NCBI RefSeq assembly: GCF_000953135.1
Contig: NZ_LN614827.1
Coordinates: forward strand, 1,269,001-1,333,000
Length of the DNA: 64,000 nucleotides
DNA from: Legionella fallonii LLAP-10
GTDB taxonomy: Bacteria > Pseudomonadota > Gammaproteobacteria > Legionellales > Legionellaceae
Direction: 5' to 3'
This document shows positions 45,069 to 53,511 of this stretch, piece after piece. Within the stretch, counting starts at the first letter, position 1, and each line of letters starts with the position of its first letter. The notes under the pieces are model-generated. The model did not search any database and was not told the origin of the DNA. It worked only from the letters and a program-made list of their open reading frames with translations. The position numbers and the translations under genes were made by a program.

Positions 45069-46421
45069 ATGTTAAACAATCCATTAGATAATCGTTCCCT
45101 CTACAACTGGTATGATTGGGGTATGGAGATGTTACAGCCTTATTCCGATTACTGTCTTACTTTGTCAAAACGTAATAAACGTATCTCTGATACCATGAAT
45201 TTACCAATTAATGTTCCTTATCTATCTGATTTACAAAATGAAATGGTGAAGATTTTTATGCAATCAGGGGTTAAGCACTATAGATGGCTTACAGGATATT
45301 TTTATGTACATCATATGATTACTAATATCTATGAAAAACCCAAGTTTAATATTACTGATGTGAGATTAGGAGATGATTATTACGATGTTGACGAGGAAAT
45401 CGTTGATAGAAAAAGCTTTTGCAATTTGCTGCACTTTAGAAAAAGAGGAATAGAGAAACATGCTTTTCCTAAAATGTTAGTGGTGGCGCCTATGTCAGGT
45501 CACTATGCTACGTTACTACGCGATACAGTTACTGCTTTGTTACCTCACTATGATGTTTATATTACTGACTGGAAAAATGCTCGCGATGTTCCCTTGGCCG
45601 AAGGGGGATTTGATTTAAATAATTTCACTGAATATGTTATTTCCTATTTTCAGCAATTAGGACCCGAGCTTAATGTTATGGCCGTATGCCAGCCTACAGT
45701 GCCGGTGTTGGCTGCTTTGGCATTAATGTCTAGCGAGAATGATCCTAAAATACCTCAATGTGCCATATTGTTGGGCGGCCCAGTGGATACTAGGCAATCA
45801 CCTACAGCAGTCAATGAACTGGCCGTTTCTAGAGGAGATGATTGGTTTCAGCAAAATGTTATTACCATGGTTCCTGCTCGTTTTCTTGGCGCAATGCGAC
45901 TTGTTTATCCAGGATTTATGCAATTATCAGGCTTTATGAGTATGAATATGCAAAAGCATATAGAGTCTCTTAAAAAGGCGATTGATGACTATGCTGAAGA
46001 TAAACGAGAGGCGGCGTTAAAAACAATTCAATTTTATCTTGAGTATTTTTCAACAATGGATTTGACTGCTGAATTTTATATGCAAACAATCAACACCGTA
46101 TTTCAAGAGCAACTGCTTGTCAAAGGTCGATATAAATCAAAAGGAAAGGACATACGGTTACATGATATAAAAAATACTTCTCTTTTAATTATTGAGGGTG
46201 AGCGGGATGATATTACCGGTATTGGACAAACAAAATCGGTATTAAATTTGTGTAAAAATCTTCCTGATAACATGAAAAAATATCTCTTGGCGAAAGGCGT
46301 GGGGCATTACGGATTATTTAATGGTAATAAATTTCGTAAAGCAATTATTCCGGAAATTAATGATTTTGTTCAGTCACATAATGTTTCCCGAGCTAAAAGG
46401 ACTAAGGCCAAGCAGCAATAA
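45069..46421 (+). CDS. phaZ: intracellular polyhydroxyalkanoate depolymerase
   Basis: The enzyme degrades stored polyhydroxybutyrate granules, a carbon reserve important for Legionella survival outside hosts. The 450-residue alpha/beta-hydrolase matches the intracellular PHB depolymerase family: VVAPMSGHYATLLRDTV, the DWKNARDVPLAEG segment, the nucleophile site AVCQPTVPVL with Cys in place of the usual Ser, IIEGERDDITGIGQT and GVGHYGLFNG with the catalytic His. I use the ATG at 45069, with AAAGGA seven bases upstream, over an earlier one at 45033. Confidence 0.93.
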   Translation: MLNNPLDNRSLYNWYDWGMEMLQPYSDYCLTLSKRNKRISDTMNLPINVPYLSDLQNEMVKIFMQSGVKHYRWLTGYFYVHHMITNIYEKPKFNITDVRLGDDYYDVDEEIVDRKSFCNLLHFRKRGIEKHAFPKMLVVAPMSGHYATLLRDTVTALLPHYDVYITDWKNARDVPLAEGGFDLNNFTEYVISYFQQLGPELNVMAVCQPTVPVLAALALMSSENDPKIPQCAILLGGPVDTRQSPTAVNELAVSRGDDWFQQNVITMVPARFLGAMRLVYPGFMQLSGFMSMNMQKHIESLKKAIDDYAEDKREAALKTIQFYLEYFSTMDLTAEFYMQTINTVFQEQLLVKGRYKSKGKDIRLHDIKNTSLLIIEGERDDITGIGQTKSVLNLCKNLPDNMKKYLLAKGVGHYGLFNGNKFRKAIIPEINDFVQSHNVSRAKRTKAKQQ

Positions 46422-46724
46422 TCTAAATGGTTAAGACGAATCAGTTTATGGATGGCCATAATGGGAAAACCAACAATCGTACTATTCGTAGTCCGTATTA
46501 GCACAACGAAAAGCGAACTATCTTTCTAAGAAGCAGGATGTTGATATTCTCGCAAAAAGATTTTGGGGGCCAAGCGTCTACCAAGACATAAATAGTGTGC
46601 ATATGCTTCGATGTGGCACAAAAAAGCACGGAGCTGGGGCACGTATTCGAGCACCTTATCGGAGAAGCAATTCGCCGATAAGGTATGTTCTTCAGGAGGA
46701 TCTAGAGGATATGCTCTAGTAATT
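46422..46724. other. 303-base stretch with a 9-bp hairpin and no recognised gene
   Basis: CCTTATCGG at 46654-46662 and CCGATAAGG at 46675-46683 form a perfect hairpin with a 12-base loop. No T-run follows on either strand. A short plus-strand frame (KHGAGARIRAPYRRS) ends at 46719 but has no family likeness. It may be debris of an inserted element. Confidence 0.35.
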
Positions 46725-48680
46725 TTACATATTAGCCATTGTCATAACAAAATTGGGAATATTGGGAGAGCCAACACCTACTCCATCATTCCAAAATTGA
46801 CTTTCAGGCTCAAGGGTAAGCGATGAATCCCATCCCAGGGTCACATTATTAATGGTAAACGCCGATGCAGGGGCAGGGGTATTATGTATTGTTGTGGATG
46901 GTGGGGGAGTGGCTCCACTGATGATAATAGCCGGCGGAATAATAAGATTAATTGCTCTATTGGCGAGTAGTTCCTGATTTTTTTGATATAAATAAGGCGC
47001 TGCTTGGCCAATAGGGGTTCCTTTATTGAGTAAACTACGTGCTTGATTTACTAACACTAAGGTTGCTGAAAATAACGGGCAGGCCAAACTGGTACCACCG
47101 TCTTGTACTTGCTTGCCTTCTGCAATAATTAGCAACCCGGTATTAGGATCTCCTAACATAGATATATCCGGTAATGCGCGGCGGCTTCCGAAATGACTAA
47201 TGACTCCATACCCGCCGGCCGTGAAATTACTAATGGAACTTTGCCAAGAGACTGGTCCATAGAGCTGACTAATACCTCCACTAGTACCTCCATCATAAGA
47301 CAAGGTTCCATGCACGGATCTTACCGTTCCCCAAACTGTTTCAAATGCATAACGATATTTGGGATCTACAAATACGGCAGTTGCCCCCACTGCGGTAACA
47401 AAGGGGGAACTGGACGGGTAATCAACTGCAGGAGATGACGGCCAAGTTCCTGTACATTTTTTTTCCGTGCTATAAGTATTATCACCGCAATCACCAGAAG
47501 AGAAATCAACACTTATGCCAGCCGCCGCTGCCACTTGTAATGCTGCCTCTAGAGCTGTATCTATGCTAGTTTCGGGGCCACTCCAACTATTAGAAATAAC
47601 ATAGGCATTAGAAAAACCACCGATAGTAAAATTATTGCTAATCAGAGCATTAATGACATCAATTAAGGTACTTTTTTGATCGGAAGCTCCTAATACCAAA
47701 ACCGTGTTATCTCCCGGAGCAAGAGTGTGAGAAGATTCTACATCTAGCGCGACCTCTCTACTAAAGGAGGATGCTCCTGGGCACTTTGTAAATGGAGAAC
47801 CATCTGGATTGATAATCGCAAAATTCTTTGTTGGTCCAGAGGTAACAAAAGGTTTTATGCCGTTAGCATTAAAATACTGGTTTGCATCACTTAAAATTTG
47901 TGCTGGTCCATTAGTACCGCAGTTATCAACAATCACTAATGTTTGTCCTGATCCATCGAGATGGACGCCATTAATAGAAGGAATATTGCCCAAGCCATAA
48001 GTCTTCTGTAAGTTGGCTCCTGAGAAGCCTTGCAATGAAATATCTGTAGGAATGGCTGAGGGCACAAAAGCATTCCAAACAAAATTTAATTCATGCTGTG
48101 TGGCATCAGAGTGCTTAGCACTATCTATGTTCGAGTGAAACTGAGGAATAGTACTAAGACCGGTTATTTCAGAAATATATTGGGCTATTTCAGGATTTAA
48201 TTGAGGTGCACTAGAATTGGCATATACTCTTTTATCTTGATATCGATAATGGTTCATTTGCACATGAAGTACATGCTCAATTTGTTCTACAGAGCCAGTG
48301 ATACGAACACTGTGATTTACTATTGTTGCGTGCATGCCATAAGAAATAAAAAAGTGCTGCACCGCTTCCTCTGCATCCTTGCTTGGTGCAAATTTTTCTT
48401 CATAAAGAGTGGGGGTTAAGAATTGGTGATATAGAGAGTTGTTAGGATCATAAACATCCTGAACGAGTTGGTCTAAATCTTTTTTATTACGTAATTTTAA
48501 CCAGGCAGTAAAGGATATTTTGGTTTTCGGGTCAACAGGCTTAATTAACGTTGCTTGGCTGAGCAAGCTCAACCCCGGATTTGACACACTCAATAAGCTC
48601 TTTGGCTGGCTGGCATAGGAGGTCATTGCCACTAAACTATATGGTAATAAAAGCAATGCTACTTTTTTTAGTTTCAACAT
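46725..48680 (-). CDS. secreted S53-family serine-carboxyl peptidase (sedolisin)
   Basis: This is an acid-active endopeptidase precursor. A signal peptide covers residues ~1-23. Residues ~40-185 form the pro-kumamolisin activation domain (YHQFLTPTLYEEKFAP). The catalytic domain holds the Glu-Asp-Ser triad: Glu309 and Asp313 in SREVALDVES, oxyanion Asp397 in FSSGD, and Ser531 in GGTSLACP. Asp505 in ALPDIS and a C-terminal Asp-rich loop would bind calcium. The 651-residue length fits a pre-pro-enzyme. The Asp-box protein gene lies immediately upstream on the same strand, 16 bases away, so the two may be co-expressed. Confidence 0.92.
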   Translation of the reverse strand: MLKLKKVALLLLPYSLVAMTSYASQPKSLLSVSNPGLSLLSQATLIKPVDPKTKISFTAWLKLRNKKDLDQLVQDVYDPNNSLYHQFLTPTLYEEKFAPSKDAEEAVQHFFISYGMHATIVNHSVRITGSVEQIEHVLHVQMNHYRYQDKRVYANSSAPQLNPEIAQYISEITGLSTIPQFHSNIDSAKHSDATQHELNFVWNAFVPSAIPTDISLQGFSGANLQKTYGLGNIPSINGVHLDGSGQTLVIVDNCGTNGPAQILSDANQYFNANGIKPFVTSGPTKNFAIINPDGSPFTKCPGASSFSREVALDVESSHTLAPGDNTVLVLGASDQKSTLIDVINALISNNFTIGGFSNAYVISNSWSGPETSIDTALEAALQVAAAAGISVDFSSGDCGDNTYSTEKKCTGTWPSSPAVDYPSSSPFVTAVGATAVFVDPKYRYAFETVWGTVRSVHGTLSYDGGTSGGISQLYGPVSWQSSISNFTAGGYGVISHFGSRRALPDISMLGDPNTGLLIIAEGKQVQDGGTSLACPLFSATLVLVNQARSLLNKGTPIGQAAPYLYQKNQELLANRAINLIIPPAIIISGATPPPSTTIHNTPAPASAFTINNVTLGWDSSLTLEPESQFWNDGVGVGSPNIPNFVMTMANM

Positions 48681-48696
48681 GAATGATCTCCCTATA

Positions 48697-50157
48697 TTAC
48701 CCTAGAAAAAATAAACTAGTAATTGGACTATATGTGATGAATCCCAATTCATCCCCTGTTGTTAATGAATATACATAGCCACCTTGTGTACCCGCATGGA
48801 TAACACTTGCATCTGAATTCACAAACAAGGTATAGCTAATTTGTGAGAAAAGAGTCCATGTTGGATTGGCGTCAGTGAGACTATTGCTAAAATAGGCGTA
48901 TTCAAAGTCTATCGTTCCATTGGGTAAGGTGTTGTTAGACGAAGTTTGTCTTGTATTGACATAGAGTTGACTGTTAGTAGCAAAAACATTTTGTATTGGT
49001 ACAGGAATACTCGCTTCTGGACCGGTAATTTGATGCCAGTTCATTCCATTATTTTCTGAGAAATAGACATTGCCATCCTGGCTTCCTAAGTAAATGGTAT
49101 TAGACGGTGTAATGAAAATACTATTCACTGCACTTGAACTGGGATGAGTTGAGGTGCTATTCCAAATAGTTCCTCCATCAGTGGAAGAATAAACAGTCCC
49201 ATCAGAGGTACCAACATAAATTGTTGTAGTATTACTCGTCGTTGTAACAAATACACTATTTACTGGTGTTGCGCCGGGAATTGAGTTCGTGGAACTCCAA
49301 AGCGTACCATTATCTGTGGAGTAATAGACTTTGCCATCTGCACTGCCTACATATAAGGTGTTTGGCGTTGAAAAGACGCTATTTACTGTATTACCAGGTG
49401 ATGGGGTCGTTGTAAGAGTCCAAGTTAAGCCATTATCAGTGGAAAAATATACCAAACCGCTTAATGTTCCTGCATATATCGTTCCAATTCGTGCAAAGGT
49501 TACTTCTACAGTATGATTAGTCTCAATGTTTGATAAAGTCAATGTTGTGCCGCCTTTCTGGGCAACACCATCATCAACGATCCATTGATCTACTTGATAA
49601 CCGGCACTAGGAGTGGCTGTAAAAGTCAAATTACTTCCTGCAATAACTGTTTGTGGCGTGTTGGGCTTGATGGTTCCGTCCACATCTGCCGTTGGCGTAA
49701 TGAGATATTGTGCTACGGGGATACGAGTTATATTTAAAATACTATTCGCATCAGGTTGATAACATTGGCTCAGGCCACCTTGTTGGCACACTATGGGGCC
49801 GCCGCTAACGTTACCTGTTAATGCTTTGCCATCCACAAGCAAATTAAGCGTACATGATTGTTCATAAGTTAAAATAAATGGATTAGAGCAGTCTCCAGGT
49901 GAGATGCTCTGAGGAGTAATCCCTTGGATTTTCTGCATAGCTAATGTGTGTGTTTTGCGAGAGTTATTAGTTATTTTATATTTTATTGTTGCAGTTCCCA
50001 CTGTGGTTATTGATACAGTAGGTGGATAATAGGGGTCGGGATTAAAGGTCCATAGAGGTTTACCCGCATAGCTCATAATACTTAACAGAACAGCAACTAC
50101 AGTAGTAAAAAATTGTAATAAAGACGTTTTTACTAGTTGTTTCATCTTCAAGTCCAT
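48697..50157 (-). CDS. secreted protein with InlB-type B-repeat and Asp-box propeller repeats
   Basis: The 486-residue protein has an N-terminal signal segment (SLLQFFTTVVAVLLSIMSYA). Residues ~150-225 resemble the divergent InlB B-repeat found in bacterial surface proteins (TFTATPSAGYQVDQW). Residues ~230-390 are four or five repeats ending in Asp-box motifs (STDNGLTW, STDNGTLW, STDGGTIW, SENNGMNW), which mark the blades of a beta-propeller like sialidases, Ycf48 or carbohydrate-binding proteins. No sialidase catalytic residues are apparent. It is probably extracellular and adhesive or sugar-binding. Confidence 0.8.
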   Translation of the reverse strand: MDLKMKQLVKTSLLQFFTTVVAVLLSIMSYAGKPLWTFNPDPYYPPTVSITTVGTATIKYKITNNSRKTHTLAMQKIQGITPQSISPGDCSNPFILTYEQSCTLNLLVDGKALTGNVSGGPIVCQQGGLSQCYQPDANSILNITRIPVAQYLITPTADVDGTIKPNTPQTVIAGSNLTFTATPSAGYQVDQWIVDDGVAQKGGTTLTLSNIETNHTVEVTFARIGTIYAGTLSGLVYFSTDNGLTWTLTTTPSPGNTVNSVFSTPNTLYVGSADGKVYYSTDNGTLWSSTNSIPGATPVNSVFVTTTSNTTTIYVGTSDGTVYSSTDGGTIWNSTSTHPSSSAVNSIFITPSNTIYLGSQDGNVYFSENNGMNWHQITGPEASIPVPIQNVFATNSQLYVNTRQTSSNNTLPNGTIDFEYAYFSNSLTDANPTWTLFSQISYTLFVNSDASVIHAGTQGGYVYSLTTGDELGFITYSPITSLFFLG

Positions 50158-50262
50158 TTTCGGATATTATTTTGTTTTGTATCTTAATCTGAGCTCTTAA
50201 GTGATAGCAATAAAAATATAAAATAACCTACTGTTTTTGAACAAATTTCAAATTAATCATTG

Positions 50263-50985
50263 CTATGAAACAAAATAATTTGATCCTGAATTGAGAGTAT
50301 TAATAGCCCGAGCAGCAAGCATTAAAATAATTGTTAATGAAATAATTGTTTGGATCATGCACATACATTTTGCCCAACGTGTTAATACGGGGGTGTCGGT
50401 TGGTGAAAAGGCAGTTGTGGTATTAAAAGCGAGAAATAGATAATCCACAAAATTGGGCACCCAGTTTTTTATCGATGAGGGTATGTTTGCCGTTTCTGTT
50501 AATGAAATTTGAATTTGTGGGAATAAAAAGGCGGTTGAGCCTGCGCTTTCTTTTAACTCACGTTGCACGGGACCACCAGCATCTAAACTCCAGTACCACA
50601 GTGCGAAAACAAGAATATTGGTCGTCCATAAAATTATCGAAGAAACTAGCAAATGATTGGGGCCAATTTGTCCTTGGAAGGTAGCAAGAACCAATCGAAT
50701 TACAGAAATTATTGTATAAATGGTAATAAGGATGTTAATGGCCAAAGCCAGAATGCGATTGACTCTATGATCATTACGCCATTGGGTGATGATTAATGGG
50801 ATTAATAGTATGGTCACTAGGCCAATGAGTAAGCCTCGTGGCCCCCAATAAAATATTTTGGGCAACGCTTCATAAAGCAGAGCAACAACAATCAAAGCAA
50901 GCCATGTAGGCCAGCGAGTATTGATACTTTTCAAGCGGTTGCTTTTTTGATCGGATTTTTTGTTGATGTTATGAGACTCACGCAT
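50263..50985 (-). CDS. integral membrane protein, DUF1345-like
   Basis: The 240-residue protein has about six hydrophobic segments: two hydrophobic segments near the N-terminus after a basic tail, two in the middle, and one at the end. The region VDYLFLAFNTTTAFSPTDTP before the last helix resembles the pore-like loop of DUF1345 and related ion-channel-like proteins. Function is unknown. It is the first of a run of minus-strand accessory genes. Confidence 0.7.
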   Translation of the reverse strand: MRESHNINKKSDQKSNRLKSINTRWPTWLALIVVALLYEALPKIFYWGPRGLLIGLVTILLIPLIITQWRNDHRVNRILALAINILITIYTIISVIRLVLATFQGQIGPNHLLVSSIILWTTNILVFALWYWSLDAGGPVQRELKESAGSTAFLFPQIQISLTETANIPSSIKNWVPNFVDYLFLAFNTTTAFSPTDTPVLTRWAKCMCMIQTIISLTIILMLAARAINTLNSGSNYFVS

Positions 50986-51038
50986 AATCGTTTAATTTTC
51001 CTTAATTTATTAGTCTATGGCACTCTCTAACCTGATGG

Positions 51039-51887
51039 TTATGGACAATTTGTTGTTTGATCTACAGTGGCTTTTTGTAACCACAATATAAAGAAAGAAA
51101 CATTGGCAATCAATTTAGGAAATGCTTCATAAAAAATATCTAGTTTTTTATGAATTTCTTCAATTTCTATAATCGATATATTATGTTCATTGAGAAAATC
51201 AGGCGTTAAATCAACATCTAAAGGAAAATTAACAGAAAAATCATCAGCTACATGTTGTAGATCTTCCAATAGCTGGAGATAAGTTTGTTGCGATATGACT
51301 GATTTCAATAAGCCCCACAGCTGTTGAAAAATATCCGGCCATTCAGCTAACAGAAGATAATCAAGGCTGACAACCTCTATTTGTAACGTTGTACGAATAT
51401 CTTCTATTAGGGATTGGATTTGTTTATCTGATTTAGATAAGTCGATGATAGGTCTTGGTTTTCTTTCAATTGAGGTAACTAAGTGATTCAGCAATGATTT
51501 TTTTGATTCTTCAGATAAATTATTTTTCCTTTTTTTACCTTGAATACTCCATCTTAAACTAGAAGTAATTAATAGAAGTTTGGGATTAATCAGGTGAAAG
51601 GGGACAAGGGCATTAAACATATCTTGAGGCGCGCTGAGTGTTGTGGGTGGTATCAACTGATTCATTATAACTTCTGCTCTAACACGTAAAATATTGGCGC
51701 ATTGTTCAAAATACTTGCTTTGTACTAATGGCTTATAGCATTCCCACATCATTTTTAAATAAGAGGGGTAGGCTGCCAGTTTCTGAAAAATCATGTGATC
51801 CACGGGGCTGGATAAGGTATATCTAATGTCATTTAAAATAGTTACTGATTTGCTATTCGTATTACCATGCTCATATTGATTAATCAT
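51039..51887 (-). CDS. unrecognised helical protein of 282 residues
   Basis: I cannot name this protein. It is soluble and mostly helical, with no signal peptide; the start (YTLSSPVDHMIFQKLAAYP, then LKMMWECYKPL) and a long middle of charged helices recall halocarboxylic-acid-dehydrogenase-like or AhpD-like folds only vaguely. Its C-terminal codons (TVDQTTNCP) are read from a copy of the dispersed GTAGATC-type palindrome, so its natural end may have been replaced by that repeat. Confidence 0.6.
   Translation of the reverse strand: MINQYEHGNTNSKSVTILNDIRYTLSSPVDHMIFQKLAAYPSYLKMMWECYKPLVQSKYFEQCANILRVRAEVIMNQLIPPTTLSAPQDMFNALVPFHLINPKLLLITSSLRWSIQGKKRKNNLSEESKKSLLNHLVTSIERKPRPIIDLSKSDKQIQSLIEDIRTTLQIEVVSLDYLLLAEWPDIFQQLWGLLKSVISQQTYLQLLEDLQHVADDFSVNFPLDVDLTPDFLNEHNISIIEIEEIHKKLDIFYEAFPKLIANVSFFILWLQKATVDQTTNCP
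51043..51065. repeat. half-copy of the dispersed palindrome
   Basis: GGACAATTTGTTGTTTGATC and CTAC match the right part of the 21767 palindrome. It supplies the last codons of the gene ending at 51039. Confidence 0.55.
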
Positions 51888-51953
51888 TCTGTCCTCTCAA
51901 TTAAATCCAGATAATTGCCTATCAACTTCGTGACTTCATCAATCGATAAATTT

Positions 51954-51976
51954 GGGCAACAAATCGTCCGAACTAC
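51954..51976. repeat. diverged copy of the dispersed palindrome
   Basis: GGGCAACAAATCGTCCGAAC and TAC match the family core in the region upstream of the 282-residue gene. The outer arms are not conserved. Confidence 0.45.
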
Positions 51977-52148
51977 ACTATTTTACATCATCTTGTTTCT
52001 TTGTGTTACAGTGGTTCGCGTGGCATTTAACACGATATCTGTATGTTTTTTTACATAAAAAGTTTTATATTAATTAACGCTTGGCCTTTGTAAACAATTA
52101 ATCAGGAAAGATAACCTACTATATATTAATATTAAAGGATTAAGAACA

Positions 52149-52286
52149 ATGATAAAAATAAAAACTCGCTATTTCTTTTACCCTCTTTTTTACGTGTACT
52201 CTAGCGTTTTCCTCTTCATGTCTTTTGGATCAAACTAAATCATGTGAATTAACCTCAATCTACTGTTGGAAAGTTCACTTATTTTA
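52149..52286 (+). pseudogene. fragment of a gene for a secreted protein
   Basis: From the ATG at 52149 a basic start and a hydrophobic stretch look like a signal peptide. The zero frame stops after 29 codons, but a frame change within the T-rich run near 52188-52193 continues as TLAFSSSCLLDQTKSCELTS to 52286. It may be the front of a secreted Cys-rich protein, broken where the IS110 remnant begins. No function can be assigned. Confidence 0.3.
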
Positions 52287-52289
52287 TTA

Positions 52290-52648
52290 ACGCAGTATGT
52301 ACCAATCTAAATTCAACAGTAACATCGGATTTTGGTTGAATCTTTTGTGCAAACAAGGCGATAATCTTAGCGTCAATCTTATCTGTTTTAGCAAACTTAC
52401 CTAACGCTTTGGCAAAATCTCTAATTTGTCAGGATTAACTACTGATACAGCGAAACTTCCTGCTTTTAGTTTAGAAGAAACCAGTTTGTCGCTTCCATTA
52501 CTATAGACACATCAGATAATGTTTTGAGCTGCTTCAGCAGTTGCTCAATCCTTTTTTATCATTGTTGATGGATAGAACGGATATGGATATCTAAAATCAG
52601 CTTCGAAAGATCAATACGAGTATAGTTTTTCTTTTCTTCATTTGTCAT
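52290..52648 (-). pseudogene. IS110-family transposase, N-terminal remnant
   Basis: Read from an ATG at 52648, pieces in several frames give IEQLLKQLKTLSDVSIVMEA, then SFAVSVVNP, then RDFAKALGKFAKTDKIDAK and IIALFAQKIQP, the order of conserved blocks in the DEDD domain of IS110 transposases. Stops and frameshifts interrupt it and the C-terminal half is absent. The element is dead. Confidence 0.82.
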
Positions 52649-52810
52649 AATAGGTATTGCTGTAGTTCTCAGCCTTGTAGATACGGGATCACGAGTCTCA
52701 GGCAACTGTACGAGTTAGTTAATGGAGGGGCGAGCTATCAGTTTCCATTTTTATTACTTAGCTAAAATAATAAAAACAAAGAGATTATATAAGATTTTTA
52801 AGATACAAGG

Positions 52811-52835
52811 CTGGGCAACAAATTGTCCAACCTAC
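52811..52835. repeat. copy of the dispersed palindrome
   Basis: CTGGGCAACAAATTGTCCAA and CCTAC match the family core and right arm (compare 31102). It lies about 60 bases past the end of the Ras-like gene and may terminate it. Confidence 0.55.
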
Positions 52836-52895
52836 ATAGGCATTTATAAATGCTATAATAAAACGGAGGAGAGTATGAATTTGAAGCACTCTTTT

Positions 52896-53414
52896 TTATT
52901 TTAAATCAAGTCCTTTTTTATGAGCCGTCACATGGAGACTTTCCAGTAGTTGCTCTTCAAACGCATCAAATCCACTATTTGTTTTAGCTGATGTATTGAT
53001 TAATCCATCAAATACATTAGATTCAAGTTTTTGATCCTGCTTTGTTCCAATTGGAATGGTTTTTACATCCGGAAAATGTATTTTTGCGTAATCTTTATAA
53101 AAGTCAAGATCTTTTTTAGCATTTTCTGAAGATAAGTCACTTAATATAAGAATGAGATCATATTTTACTTCTTTAGACATTGATGGAATCATTCTCTCAC
53201 CTGTTCTGTTTAAGGTGAATATCAAGGAGATTTGTTCTCCTTCTTTATTTAATTTTTTCTTGTAGGTTAATGAGTGAAATTCTGGGAGCTCTGTTCCATT
53301 AGGTATGATCCCATCTTTATAATGTAAAATAAAAGAGCGTTTACCACAACCAGTCTCACCTAAGACCAATATATTTTTTGCTGAATTATTTTGCTTAAAT
53401 AGTTTACTCCACAT
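52896..53414 (-). CDS. Ras/Rab-like small GTPase homologue with altered motifs
   Basis: The 172-residue product has the size and motif spacing of a Ras-superfamily domain: G1 P-loop GETGCGKR at residues 19-26, G3 position NRTG at 69-72, G4 TKQD at 124-127, and G5 SAK at 142-144. Two key residues differ: the P-loop Ser/Thr that binds magnesium is Arg26, and the G3 Asp is Asn69. It may bind nucleotide poorly or act as a pseudo-GTPase. Such eukaryote-like proteins in Legionella are usually effectors, which is an inference here. I place the start at the ATG at 53414, with GGAGA seven bases upstream. It lies just after the cysteine-peptidase-like gene, same strand. Confidence 0.82.
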   Translation of the reverse strand: MWSKLFKQNNSAKNILVLGETGCGKRSFILHYKDGIIPNGTELPEFHSLTYKKKLNKEGEQISLIFTLNRTGERMIPSMSKEVKYDLILILSDLSSENAKKDLDFYKDYAKIHFPDVKTIPIGTKQDQKLESNVFDGLINTSAKTNSGFDAFEEQLLESLHVTAHKKGLDLK

Positions 53415-53511
53415 TATCAATCTCCAAATACTAATCCATAATTGTTTGCAAATAGATTATTATAACACAAATACAGCAGGCTGTATTATTTTTAAAATAT
53501 AAGTTTATCTC

